Of a stretch of DNA of 64,000 bases, positions 46,937 through 59,240 are shown piece by piece. A program made the position numbers and the translations under genes. Source of the stretch: Paragonimus westermani (Eukaryota; Platyhelminthes; Trematoda; Plagiorchiida; Troglotrematidae). Below the pieces are notes generated by a model. The model worked only from the letters and a program-made list of their open reading frames with translations. It was not told where the DNA came from and did not search any database. Location of the stretch: NCBI GenBank assembly GCA_008508345.1, contig QNGE01002382.1:52552-116551 (forward strand), in the 5' to 3' direction. Position 1 is the stretch's first letter. Each line of letters opens with the position of its first letter.

Positions 46937-49830
46937 CTAAATGCTTCTCGGATCACACTCAAAAAGGTCATCAGGGGTTACACAGAGTTTGAAGATAGAC
47001 AATGTGTTTGTTAACGTAAGATAGTTGTCCAAACCCTTTTTAAAACGCTGTATGTTGTTACTGGCTCTGACTTCATTTGAAGGTTTATTCCAAATGTGGT
47101 TATACTTTACAAGGAAGAAGTTTGCACGTATATTTTTCCGGGATATCAGGGTTGGCAAGGTGGAACCCTTATTTCTTAGACTATATGGAGGGCTGTGTTG
47201 TGAGTGAACGGTAAACGCTGTGGTACTCACATCCGAATGTATGAGTTTATACAGCAGCGTCAGGTTCAACTTTAATCTACGCAGCCGAAGTGGATCAATA
47301 CCAAGTTTTTCACAGCGCTGTCTGTAGGTGAGCGGAGAAGAATATCCTAAAAAGCTTTTGGTAAACGATCGTTGAAGGTTTTATAACACAAGCCAATCAG
47401 ACTTGCGTAAATGACAGTAGATGAAAGTGCAATACTCGAGTTGAGGCCGAGCACACATTTTGTAGAGCGTTAGCTTCGCAGCTGGTAGGATGAACGCTTT
47501 TTTGATGTAACCTATTGTTCTTTTAGTTTTTGCTACCAGGAAGCACACTTCTTTAGTGAAATTGAAGGAGTTTGAGTACCGTATTCCTAGATCTCTGACC
47601 GAAGTGGCTGTATCAATATTACAACCATCTAGTGAGAGGGAGCCTTGAGGTAATTTACAACTATAAGTGATGATGTTCGATTTGTTAGCTGAGAACGACA
47701 TCAGTCACTTTCTGCACCACAACTGCAATGACGCTAGGTCCTGTCGTATATTTTGTAGACAGAAATTGATGCTACTGCCCTGGTGGAATGTGTAAACGAT
47801 TTCGATATCGTCAGCAAACAGAAAGGGCTTGCCATGTGCAATAACGTCGCACAGATCGTTTATGTACATTAAGAAGAGCAACGGACCCGGAAAGCTTCCT
47901 TGGACCACCCCACTAGTTACTGGTTTTGGTGTTGAACAGTGCTCTCCTATTTCGACTGTTTGAGTGTGACCTTCAAGGTATGACGACAGCCAGCTATATA
48001 AGTGATCTTGTATGTCAAAAGATGCTATTTTGGTCAAGAGGCGCCTACGAGGCACACGATCAAAAGCCTTTTGAATGTCCTGGAGAATGATAATTACCGT
48101 GCTTCCATCATCGACGGACGCCGATACATGGTTTAAGAATTCAAGCTGACATGTCACACAAGAGCGTTTGCTAAGGAAACCACGCTGTGAAGGGTTTATA
48201 AGGTTTTGTGTCCTTAAGAATTCAACTATATGCACCTTTATTATCCTCTCAAACATTCGCGAGCAGATTGAGGTTTGGTTGATTGGGCGATAGTTACTAA
48301 CGTCCTGCCTTGGACCACTCTTGTGACGAGGCATAATGATTGAGGTTTCCACTGAGGGGGGAAGGCGCTGGACAAAAGTGACTGGATGACAAATTGAGTA
48401 AGAGGATGGGTAAATCCTCACTTGCCTGCGTGACGACCATTGGTGGGATACCATCTGGTCCAGGATGGATTGAGAGCCTAATGCTAGCTAACTGTGAACG
48501 AACACTTCGAACATCGATTAGAATATTATTCAAAACTTTTTCTGATTTTGATGGGATACTATCAGGTAATGGGGTGTTTTCTACGCTAAACGAGGCAGCG
48601 AAATGTGAGTTGAAGAGTTCGCACATCGTTACAGGGTCCTCGACAACCGTTTTGTCTTTGGGAGTAATAGTTCTCATAGCAGGGTCCCACATGGAATTTC
48701 TCCGTCTCATCAATTGCACTAATTTCGCACATCTTTGCTCACAACGGAGTGCGAGTTTCTCTTCGTCTATATGACGTAGTTGAGTCTGACGTTCTATGTG
48801 TTCAAACAGTTTGCTCATTCGCATCACCAGGAAACAGTCTAGTGTTCTTCCGTACCTCGACTTAAGCATTTTCAGTTTGTCGGTCTCTTCCGCAGTAAGG
48901 ATTTTACCTTGTACATACGAGTCAACACGTCTTGATTTAATGGGGGCCAAAACGTTGATACAAAACGTTAGATGTCTGGTAAATTCTCTGTCCGCTATGC
49001 TTAGGTCTGACGTGCGAAAGAAGGTATTCCAATTTAAGGATCTTAGTAGGGATAAGGAGGCATTCCAATCGATGAATTTGATCGGACGGTAGAGTACAAC
49101 TGTCGGTTTGGTAGCCATATTGAAATCAAACAAACATTTGGCAACATTATGGTCGCATCCTGCGAATTGTTGTAGAACAGATATCTCTACAGACGAAATA
49201 CCTATGGTAACTATAAGATCCAGAATATGCCCCTTTCTGGTGGGCATTAGGACATGTTGGTTCCAACCATTCAGCTAAATGCGTGAAAGAAATCCTGCAT
49301 GTTTTGCTGGAGCAGAGAACGAGGTCAGGGAGATATTAAGCATGTTAAAGCCACCCCCACTAGTTTGTGTTCACAGGGCATGTTGGACACATGATTCATT
49401 AAGTCCATAAGGTCCGTCAAATCATTGTTCTCAGCATTAGGCGGTCTGTAGATGCATCATATAATTAGCTCGCGAGAACCAATAGAGACCATTAACCACA
49501 AAGAGTCCTTGAGTTTATGAAGTATAGACTCATCAAGTGTGACTGCGGAAAATTGCTCTTTTAGGAAAATGATAGGTCCACCTACGCGTCCTGTGAGACG
49601 ATCATCACGAAACATGTGATATACTACAATGCTCACCTGACTGTCAGGGGTGTCAGAAGAGCACCACCTCTCAGTTACGAGATATGGGGAGTAGATGAAG
49701 AAGAAAAGGGTTTGAAAGTGTGCATCTTACTAACCAACGATCTTGCGTTCATCAGTAATAAACTTACGAAATTCTTCTTGTCCGATACTGCAGATAAACT
49801 GTTAAAGAGCTTCATGACAGATGGGGCAGT
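46937..49830 (-). pseudogene. LINE ORF2: endonuclease-reverse transcriptase, broken
   Basis: The endonuclease part (about 49,830-49,150) shows NARSLVSKMH, then FRDDRLTGRVGG, IWCIYRPPNA and HILDLIVT, the order of an APE-type endonuclease. A frameshift near 49,360 and a stop near 49,276 break it. Reverse transcriptase continues with HPGPDGIPP, then after a frameshift near 48,375 with NYRPINQTSICSRMFERII, QKAFDRVPRRRLL, SGVVQGSFPGPLLF and FADDIEIVY (catalytic Asp pair intact). Stops at 47,704-47,702 and about 47,380-47,378 interrupt the 3' part, which ends near SIFKLCVTPDDLFE. The motifs place it in the CR1/jockey group. Confidence 0.85.
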
Positions 49831-49885
49831 GGGTTGGAGATATCAAATGGAAAGGCCTGATCTAAGGAATGTACCGAGTCTCTAC

Positions 49886-51060
49886 TCACATTCGAGTGGA
49901 TGCAAGAGTTTGGCTCCATGATAAGAAGTGCTGGAAGAGTGCCATTGTAGAGGAAAAGCAGAGTGAGACTTGGGGTGGGGAGCCAGGCGGCGGTTGATGA
50001 AATATCGGCGGATGCACTGAAAAAGGACTGGTTTGGCATACATTTGTATTGTTGACATAATCAGGTGATGGCGTGCTTGCTGGGGTATACATACTGGGAA
50101 CTTGGTTCCTAGTAGCACTCATATTTTGGGTAGAAGAATGAGTTACTACGGAGCTATCGGATAATGGATGGTAACCGTGACTCCTAGTATAGCAGTGGGT
50201 TGACCTGGAAGCAGCGAGAGACAAATTGTGCGGTTTCACACGCGAAGCGTTGTTGCTTAGAATGTGGTTTTCAAAACCAGATTCATGACGCTTGTAAAGT
50301 TCTTTTGGTTGGCCCTCATACTGCAAATCCGAAATACTGTTCTCTGGTAGACACGTTACAGGTCTTACCGTTGATTTAGAACACTGTTCAGGTGTTTTGG
50401 ACTTGTCGGTGGTATTCCCGACTACCCCATATAACGGAGAGAAATTCCCTTGATGAGAGATGGATGGCCCTGCTCGCGCAGCCGCGTCGTTAGCAGGAGC
50501 ATTTAAGCTGCTTCTTCCAGTGTTCTGTGTAACTATGGGTGCCTTAGGTCTAGGACTTTTTCTAGTCAAGACTGCGGTTGACAGAGGGAAATGTTGAGCA
50601 CTAGCGGGTGTGTTTTCAGCAATAGCCGTGAGCTTCGTTGCGGAAACTTGAACGCGCCTGGCGTTATCAAAACTAGACGTGGTTTGTTCTCCAGTGTTCG
50701 CGTGGACCAGCGACACAACGGCGCTTCCAGATGTAACTTGCGGGTTTAGAGGACTTGTGAAGCAGTCGAGATCTGCAGTCAGATCAATAAGATTGTTGAC
50801 TGTGTTTTTTTCTCGGGAAATATTGACTCGCAATATTTCCCTTAACAGTGGCATCTCGTCACCGAACACTTGTATGAACTTAAAATTTGTGCCACGCCTG
50901 ATTTCCTCGTGTCTTCTAACAGATTCGTTCGCTACAAGCTCACTTATGAACTGTAGCACCAATGGACAGTGCCTCTGCTGTACTTTTTTGAGAAGTATTG
51001 GGCAGTAGCACTCTTGTTCTTCCGTTTTACAGGCTTTGAGTAAGATCCTTTACACCAGCA
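49886..51060 (-). pseudogene. LINE ORF1, Ser/Pro/Asn-rich, main part
   Basis: A 358-codon open frame (50,962-49,886) can be extended upstream in frame to a cysteine-containing stretch (KACKTEEQECYCPILLKK) near 51,040-50,980. It begins with a charged helical part and becomes rich in Ser, Thr, Pro and Asn, with many short PPP/HPP motifs near the end. It lies directly upstream of the endonuclease, as ORF1 of a CR1-like element does. No esterase or zinc-knuckle motif is clear. The cysteines may be part of a degraded zinc finger. Assignment rests on position. Confidence 0.55.
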
Positions 51061-51202
51061 ACAGAGGAATTCTGTCAGGTACGTTAAACACTACCACTTT
51101 GCTTCACAATGCAACAGCTCATGCACTTATGTAGCTACACTATCAATAAGTGTTCCGGCAGCTACGAGGTCTTCTTGACAAGAGGTAGTCTGATGGCGGA
51201 TG

Positions 51203-51472
51203 TTACTTGAAGCATTTATAATGCACAATAGCGGATCTAATTTGTGCAAAATTTCGGCAAGCTGCTCGTTTCTGCTGTGCAGTTTCGCTATTCCCGCCTG
51301 TAATTCCCTTATTTTCGGCCTGATTTACGAATACATTGGTAATGGAAACTGAACATGGTTCAGTGTTGTTCCTTTCATGTGAAGTGCTACGATTTGCTGT
51401 TAAGACTACCGTTTTAGCATCGTCCTCAATCTCCGCTGCGATAGCAGAGGTGGAACATTGTTGACTGAACAA
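51203..51472 (-). pseudogene. Possible LINE ORF1 N-terminal piece
   Basis: This 89-codon frame is rich in Ser, Thr, Ala and Asn. It ends with CRNFAQIRSAIVHYKC, a Cys-rich tail that could be half of a zinc finger continued in the next frame. It is on the same strand and just upstream of the main ORF1 frame. It could equally be 5' untranslated sequence. Confidence 0.3.
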
Positions 51473-52432
51473 TCTAACGATTTTGCACGTTTCTCTACCG
51501 TCAAAATGCTATTTTTGCGCAGGGATGATCGCCTGACCACTGGCAATTTCTAGAAATTGGCTAAATTATCGGGCATTCCTATATGATATTCAGCTTTCAT
51601 CAATGGGCTATGTGCAAAATGTCTGGAAGCCAGTATATATGACAAAGTACAACAAATAGTACGTAAATTTCGTTGATCAAATGGTACAACGAGATATGCA
51701 CTAGCACACAATGATAACTGGCCTTTTTCGAACCACGCGCCCAACTGGTGTGTTGACAAGGACATCATTTTTCGTAGAGGGTCAAGCCAAATGTTGTGCA
51801 ATCAACTCCAGCGTCCCGCATTTACCGGGGCAAAATAAACGACGAAAATGATTAAAAACAGTACGCCGATAAGAGAGTGGGACGAATGATCCAGGTGTAC
51901 TCACTGAATATCACCAGCTCGTGACGTCAGGGTACGGCAGATAATTTCAAGGACTTACACGTGGAGACGTCTCCCGAGTTCTCACTTAACTGATAGGAAG
52001 CTGTTAATCCCGGACTTCTGGTGTTTGTTGGAACAACGCTTAGTCTTCTCGCGACGTCTGTCGGTATGCAGGATTCAAGATAGTCGCGTACATAAGCAAC
52101 AAGCGTCCATAAATTCTGAGCACATCGAGCAACCAATTCGGATCCAAAGGGGAAGACGGCCGTATTGGCGAGTTTCTTAGTAATAAGGTGCTAGTGATGA
52201 AACGTATTACGATAAATCAAATAGAAGAAGATAACAACAAACCTCGATGTGGAATCCACCAAAAATGAGAGTTCCGTGACTGACGGTTCGCGTAAATATG
52301 ATCAAATGCAATAGCCGCGTAATGGAGAAGCGGTCAAGCGCAAATAGAACCAAGATACATAGAACCAAATGTCCAGCAATGAAACGTACGTAAGAAAAAC
52401 TATGCCAGAAAAGTTTTTGCGAGTAAGCGATA
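51473..52432. other. Spacer between LINE 5' end and gypsy pol
   Basis: A stretch near 51,960-52,010 weakly resembles 9,040-9,090 (GAGACGTCTCCC...TTCTCACTTAACTG), so part of it may be dispersed repeat. Otherwise I see nothing in it. Confidence 0.4.
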
Positions 52433-54200
52433 TTAAGATTTAGTAATACATAAAGATCGACATTCACGGAAGAAATGTTTTATCAGGCGCGTAACTTGAG
52501 CGTTCGTGTCAGATTGCACGAAAGGCTCGTAATCATTATAAAGAATTCCAGTATAGTGAGAAGAACCAATGAGAGGGAAACAAAGGTGTCGAAAGTAGCC
52601 GGTCACCAAATAAATAGGCAACATCTCACGTCTGTGGTGTTTGTGGTTTCTGGGGAAAAGGGACAATAACTGCTGTTCACCATTTGCGGATCGTTCTGAG
52701 ACTGCGCCAATGGAAGCGTTTGACGCATCTGTGCTGAGAAACAGGCGTGCTTTCGGATCGCTACCAATGCTGCATGGTTTAGTGGCGTGATGTAAGGCTT
52801 TCTTTGCTGCTAAGAAAACTACCTTGGCTTCAAACAGGAAATCAATGAACTTTCGTTTTCGTTTGCCGAGGAATCGTCGGAGTTGAGTCACGGTAGTTGG
52901 GATCAGCAAATTCGAGACTCATTTTTATTTGGCAGAGTTGCGATGCACAGCTGATCGACGCGATGTCTCAGGTTATCCACTGAACTAACCCCGAAGGTAC
53001 AAATATCGCTGAGTGAAGCGATCAAAACAACACTAAGGTAGGACAAGTGTTTTTCGTTCAAGCCGCTAGCGCTCATGATATCGTCGACATGAACGTGCGC
53101 GAGATGGAGTCCACGCAATACTTCCTTCATGAATCGTTGAAATGTTTGAGTCGCTTTACAAATCCAAATGAACATCCACACAAACCAGCAGAGCCCAAAA
53201 GATGTACAACTGTCTTCGGAATGTCTTTTCCGGCAGCGGAAATGCGATGTTAGGCGTGTACTAGATCTAATTTAGAGAGAGTAGTAGAAACATCAGGTCC
53301 TAAAGAAAAACCAGTGGTGGACACTATAAGGCACGTTTCAAGAACCGTGTAGTGGTTGAGAGCGCGTTAATCACCGCATGGTCACCACTTTCCTGGAGAC
53401 TTTTTGGCATCATCTGTGGTGGTGTCACCCAAGAGCTGTTCGAAGGTCGAGCTATGTCTAGCCTAAGCGTGTGTTCCATTTCAGCCCTGACTATTTTGAA
53501 TTTATCAAGAAGTAAACGGTGAGAAAGAGAGAAGACCGGAAGACCACGCGCTGTAATATGCTGTTGCTTATTGTGCCCGACCATTTTGACATCTGGGCAC
53601 GGCCGGGCTAACGAAAGAGAACCATTTGGCAGCGCTGCAAAAGACGGCGATGGCAGAAGAGCAGGTGGGGTGCCGATCGATGGGATCGCTAAATGGACGC
53701 CGTTCATCGTGCAGGCGGTGACGTTGTCAATTCACCTACGCCTCTTGACGTCAAGAGAAATGTCAAAACGGGACAAGAATTCGGCACCGATGAATGGCGT
53801 CTGAACATCAGCAGGCAGGAATATCCGTTGGACTTGTTGACGGAGTCCAAGGTTGACACTGAGTAAGCGTTTCCCGGAATTTTTGATGCGACGTTGCTCC
53901 ACAGAATGTATGGTGTACTGACAAGCTTAAGCCGACCTCTTGGTTACAGTGGAATGACGGTGAACTCGCCTGCAGTGCCGACGAGATAACGCAAGCCGGT
54001 CGACTGATCCTTGGTACATAATGGACGGCTAGTCCCTCCCAAGCCGCTACCGTTATTTGCAGGCCTGTCGGTTTGACGGCGATGTCTGGCGTGTTCGGAG
54101 TGTGCATGGTTGGGTGCACTTTTTCGCTTTGTGGGGCAAGTTCTGGTGTTACCAACACCATCTTAATACACCGCGGGAGTTAAGTCATGCACGGCTCCTG
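52433..54200 (-). mobile_element. CsRn1-like Ty3/gypsy fragment: Gag end, protease, RT, RNase H
   Basis: Minus-strand order is as follows. A Gag zinc motif CW-x-H...KAKKCTQPC lies at about 54,163-54,103. A protease remnant YLVGTAGEFTVIP follows at about 53,990-53,945, with Gly in place of the catalytic Asp. Next comes the approach to RT (HITARGLPVFS...EMEHTLRLDIARPSNSSW), then the RT core with TQTFQRFMKEVLRGL and VHVDDI (about 53,095-53,071). RNase H shows LSTDASNASIGAV. The CHCC-type Gag motif and HHITARGLPV-like lead are features I associate with the CsRn1/Kabuki lineage known from flukes. Frames are broken throughout. The adjoining frame to 54,463 may be more Gag. Confidence 0.82.
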
Positions 54201-57200
54201 GAGGGATATCCCCTCAACCTGCTGATCTGCATAATCATACTATCCATCAGAAGATTTAGCCTGTCGGTTGTTGGGACTAGATGGGCCGGCGTGGTAACTG
54301 TTATGGTTGTGGCACACACAGATTGTGAAGGAAAAGTTTTCGATACTATGTCCTCGAGGGCCTTCATTTTGTCGGCTGAGTCGTCCTCATTCATGGCACT
54401 TTTCACACCCACAGTTGCCTTAAGATGATATATACAAGCTTCTGCGGGCCAAAAATACCTCAAATATGACGCAACAGTTGGAATGGGAGGCCGATCACCC
54501 GGCCGGCATAACAGATTGACCTCTGGCTGCCCGGTTCATTTTATTATCATGCCCTCGAAAAGATTATAGAGGAAGGTGGAGGAAGCCGATTTCAACAGAT
54601 TTAATACTGCCGCCAAGAGATCAGAAGGAAAAGATTGAACTGCCTACGAAAATCTTACTTCCGCTGACGCCATCCGCATGTTGGTAAGGACGTTCTCAAT
54701 CTGATGGAACCACGGTCGAGAATTTAGGGACATTTTAAAGCAACACTGTAACCAGTTTTTATGTCACCACCCATCCAGATTCACGGTCATTCGTGATATC
54801 TGTGGCGTCAGACGATGGCACGTCTGATGACCATCTCAGTATCCTCTCGCATTCATACGCCAATTGCAAGTCATTTGGAAGGTGTGAAGAAAATGTAAAG
54901 GGCACACCTGTTGCACGGCATGTCTTGACTTTGTGAAGCTTTGAGTCAGTGGGTGATCTTACACCACCCAACAACATCCTGTGTTGCTCTGTGGATGCTT
55001 GTCCTGGCTGAATTGTAAACCCTGGCAACGTAATCCAAGATTTGTGTACCATTCCAACACTCAACACCGAACTGGAAAACCTGTTACATCTAAAGGGGGA
55101 TTTGTTGATTGACGAAGTTGCATGATTATTGGTGAAGTAAACGGTTCGACATTAAGTAGGATTTATTTTTTCAACACTTTCCACGGTGTGTGTGACGAGG
55201 TGAATTGCAACACTTTCGCCAAATGGTAATGGTATAACTTCACACTGAATACTGTTAACATCCATCCAACAGGTAAGCGTGTAAATATGACTGCACTAAA
55301 AAGGCACAGCGTACTAGATGGCACCACCTTGTCAAAATGTTGCAACACGTGATGAAACGTTGCATGTGAATTCGTCTTTTAGCCGAGGGGCTTAACACTA
55401 CTTGTTACCCACCCACCAAAACAACGTAGTTAGGCTTGACATTGCTGCATATCAAGCCTACGTGAGTGAACTGACAATTCTTGTTGGCTGCTAATGAGAT
55501 GACAGTTGCTTGTGGATCATCCAGCAGTTGGACCTGCATCTTTTCCATTGTGCGTCAAAACTTTTGTGAAGCGGATAAATTTGGGGAGGGGGATGATGCA
55601 AGGTTCAAGGTTCACATATACGACATAAATGGGAACGAGGAATAAGGGTGTAGCGGCTCATCTCGTCTAACGTCTGCACACGGATGGTTAGTAGAGCGGA
55701 AGTTGAACACAAGGTGTGAATCAACGTAGAAATCCAGCAAACTGAACCGATGTTTCCGCAACACTGATTCCACATGGTCGACATAGGACAGATGCCACAT
55801 TGGGCAACAGAGTAAATAAATAGTAACGGAGAAATTTGAGAAGCTGTCATGAACTTCGTTGTTTTAAACTCCTTTCAGTGTAGCAGGGCCGATGTAAAAC
55901 AGGAACTGAAGTTCCGCAGCCTATAAAAGGTAGCGGTTCACAAGGAGTAACATTTTAAGGACCATGGAAGTCGACCCACATTACACTTTTATTATTCTAC
56001 TGCTCAGCCGATTCATTTGAGATGATCCAAGACGAGTCCTCCTTTCCGCTGGAACTACTCCCCATAGGTCCGTGAAACGCTTCGCCATTTACAAGCACAC
56101 CATGTGCACGTAACCGAATGGGAAGCAGGACATCATCCACGTGTACCCTTTTAAAAAGGGGACCTGCCACTGTCTCTGTCAGCTCATGAGATCGCTGTTT
56201 GTTCGTAGGCGATAACTACTTGGTGGAGATACCACTCTTCGGTTAACGAGCACTCCCAATGCTGTACATTTTTCGCAACAGTAACAACCGGCTCAGGATT
56301 TACTCGGCGAATGAAAACTCTCGCATGTCCACCACCAACTACGCAATCTAAACTACCTGCACGTGACGGTTTTACGTTGAGAGCAATAAACCATCCTGCA
56401 TTATTATCAGCAAGTCTTCAATCACGCTGTCAAGATATTTCGCGACACTGGCGGGTTCACAGAGACCACAAAATAATCCCACGACGAACACCGGTGTTGA
56501 AGGAGAGGATAACCTACTCAGCATAGGCCACGTCGATATGTAGCCGAAGCCGGAGAACTTTCAAGTCTTCTGTCCATCACCCACGTACCGCATGACTTAT
56601 GCAGTCACCCAAACCAAACTGACATACTCCTCACCCTTGAAGAATGTGAGAGCACATTCCCGTTGTGTTCCCAACAGAGAAAGTGCGTCCAAAGGCAACC
56701 GCGGAACTACTTCGTTCAGCCGACTGGACATAATCCTGACGGTTATCAAAGACAAACGAGCCTTCGCAGCAGTCGCGTGAACAATTTCTGTTGGCGTCCT
56801 CTTCTAATTGTTCGCACCGACTAGGCCCATGCCTAGAACGACGGTGGCGATAGTGCTGACTGACATTTTTATGTCCCTGCATCTTGCACCATCGGAATGT
56901 TTTTTATCGCCACTGCTGGGGTGGCCCCTGATGTAGAAGTCCGCAGGAGGGAATCAGTGGACCCTCCCTCTAAAAACGATTTTTTGTTGACACTTTCCAC
57001 GACATAAAAAATGGTTTTGATGGAACTTTTGGTTTATTTCTCCAATGAGCATCACAACGATCGCACACGCAGGTGATGTCGGGCGGGGCGCATCTTTGGC
57101 ACCTTCTCCACAAAATCGGCCGTCGGCGTCATAGAGTTGCCTCCAGAACGTTCTTGACGAGCCAGTTTAGCCAAACGATACACGTGAGCACGTGAACAAC

Positions 57201-57589
57201 CTCGCGGACTTCTCAACGCTTTACCGATCGTTTACAACATAACAAAGGAAACAAGATAACTGAAATGAATCAGTTGGCGCCTTCACGGTTGTTACGAGTT
57301 AGTTCGATCAAACAAAGTCGAAATGAGGTGCACAGACACGTTTTTGAGTGCGAAAGCAGTTTCCAATATTTTAATGAACGGTTATGTTCACCAAACAATA
57401 CACAAGAAATATATCCGTCACATTTCGTTTGGAGGGCCATAAGGAACACTCAGAGATCATTGAGGGAATAATTGTTCCGGTGTGCTACTAGGGCATCCTG
57501 CTAAATTCCCCTGTAATACAGTCTTTTGAGTGCTAATCAGGATTCAAATATATCGACCCTCATTTACTTTCTAGATGGAGTGGCCAAGA
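54201..57589. other. Unassigned sequence, some of it possibly Gag or LINE
   Basis: The minus frame 54,463-54,185 may continue Gag of the neighbouring gypsy. A minus frame at 55,067-54,759 (102 codons) and a series of minus frames at 55.9-56.9 kb are open but unrecognised. The plus frame 57,265-57,471 leads toward the LINE fragment that follows and could be its upstream part. I cannot support any of these as genes. Confidence 0.35.
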
Positions 57590-57920
57590 GGTTAAAAAAA
57601 GGAGCAGGTTGGAGTTTATTATCTTGACTTGTACAGCATAAAATCAGCCAATTACCGACCGTCTTTTCGGAACAAGTACGTACTAATGTTCAGTGCCTGA
57701 AGTCTTTAAATGCACTAGGCTTATTGGCAGAGAAGAAATAATGTTCATTGGTAGAGGATTACTGAGTGTCAAGAGGGTTCTCCGGGAGTGCCACAAGGCC
57801 CCGTACCCCGGCCTCCATTGTTCTTGATATACATGTAACAACTTGGCTGGTCAACTGAAGGCGCCTTGCTTCTTGTTAGCTAACGGTGCCGAGATTATCC
57901 GTATTGAAATTTAATCGTTT
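57590..57920 (+). pseudogene. Degenerate LINE reverse transcriptase fragment
   Basis: The plus-strand reading at 57,785-57,840 gives GVPQGPVPRPPLFLIYM, clearly derived from the conserved GVPQGSVLGPLLFLIY box of LINE reverse transcriptases. About 20 residues further, FLLANGAEI stands where the FADD box should be, so both catalytic Asp residues are gone. Upstream sequence is too decayed to align by eye. Confidence 0.72.
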
Positions 57921-58775
57921 TGAGTATTTTTACACCAAACTAATGACTTCTGTATCACGCACAACGTTTATCGGACGCGGAATAAGAATGCAGACCACTG
58001 AGATAGACCAAACATACACTATACTATAATTACTTAGGCATTGGTCAACACTGAACAAAACCGATGCGCGGAAGTAGCCAGGAGAATCAAGAACCCAACC
58101 GTCGAGCGCGCAAGCAAGCCTGAAGTGCGTATGGTGCTGTTAGCGCACATAGACAAAAACATGCGAACGAACCAAAGTGATCGCATGCAATAAGCGGATG
58201 GTAAACAGTTATTCTTAGGGGCATGTGTACAGTACTAACTAGGAGTTTGAGAAGAGTGTTACGCACCGCACAACAGACAGACCGGGGTTATCTCCAGATC
58301 ACTACACAGCCCCCATCCAGAAGAGTACTGCGCATGCAGCTGTTCGATCCACGTGTGGACTAACTGCGGCCACCCACCATTGGCCTGGTCGAGTTCATGA
58401 TGCGCCAGCTCGTGGTTGGTACTGCAATCCTCATACACCGCAGGTGGAGGAGTACCAATGACGGCATTTACTAGTGAGCCCCTACTCGAGTGCCGTCCCA
58501 GACGGTGTCCAAACGAATGGGATAAATGAAAACGTCGAGGTTCTGGGGATGAACGCTGAGGTTGCGTGTCGATACTCGAGCCAAAATATTGTGATCGACC
58601 CAGGGCTTGAGCATGTGGACGAAAACGGAAAGCAGAAGGGATGAGTCTGAGCCCATATATCAGTGGCAGACTCATTCGGCTGAAGTAGACGGTGTAGACA
58701 TACATCAAAACGCTTTTTTATTTCCAAAAATAGTTCACTACTTTTTCCGGTTCTGTGAGATCTTTCGCGATTTCT
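57921..58775. other. Unassigned sequence
   Basis: Minus frames between 58,727 and 58,259 (up to 149 codons) are open in several registers but have no motif I recognise. If the neighbouring gypsy 3' end is real, part of this could be its decayed LTR. Confidence 0.35.
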
Positions 58776-59240
58776 TCATTCTTTATAGGGCTGAAAGAGT
58801 ACACAACTTAACAAATCCGTGAGATGTGTAAACAGGTAAACCCCACGTCCAGAACGTGTCATGGTCGGTTCTGGAGTTGTCGGCAAAGTTGTGATGTCTG
58901 CCGACGACGATGCACTTGGGTAAGGCTGTTGAGAGGCACTTGTCGGCCTGGCCACAGAATCCGGAGAATCAAGGATTACCTCTATCCGATCGAAATAGGC
59001 CGGCTTCAAGCTGTTGAAGCTAACCATGTCCCATATATTCAGAAGCTTAAGTAACTTTTTGCAACCTTTCTGTTGGAATAAATTCAAGGGACATTTGTAC
59101 GGTCGCTCTAGTGGGCAACGTGAACCATCCATGCGAACAAACACGCGTGTGCGATCGTGGATGTCTCTGAGACCAAATAATTTGCAGCATAGTTTTCGTT
59201 TTTCGTGGCACGGAGAAGGCGCGTACGCGAGGCGAGCTCA
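58776..59240 (-). mobile_element. Gypsy pol 3' end (integrase C-terminal tail)
   Basis: Minus frame 59,144-58,776 begins VFV/MFVRMDGSRCPLERPYK and continues to FNSLKPAYFD, followed by a Ser/Pro/Thr-rich tail and TRSGRGVYL. This is the layout of the integrase C-terminus in CsRn1-like elements: an SH3-like FVR...PY segment, then SIDRLKPA, then TRSGR near the end of pol. The overlapping frame 59,240-59,047 extends the upstream part with a frameshift. The core integrase is missing. Confidence 0.68.

Larger units (their letters stand above)
46937..51472 (-). mobile_element. Nearly full-length CR1-like LINE
   Basis: This minus-strand element of about 4.5 kb has a two-ORF layout: ORF1 (about 51.5-49.9 kb), then ORF2 with endonuclease and reverse transcriptase down to 46,937. 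It is far more complete than the other LINE copies. It still carries several stops and frameshifts, so it is dead. No target-site duplication or 3' microsatellite was recognised, so the true ends are uncertain by perhaps a few hundred bases. Confidence 0.82.

Noticed and set aside
48394..49092. Two plus-strand frames of 126 and 98 codons
   Set aside because: They are shadows of the LINE ORF2 on the minus strand.
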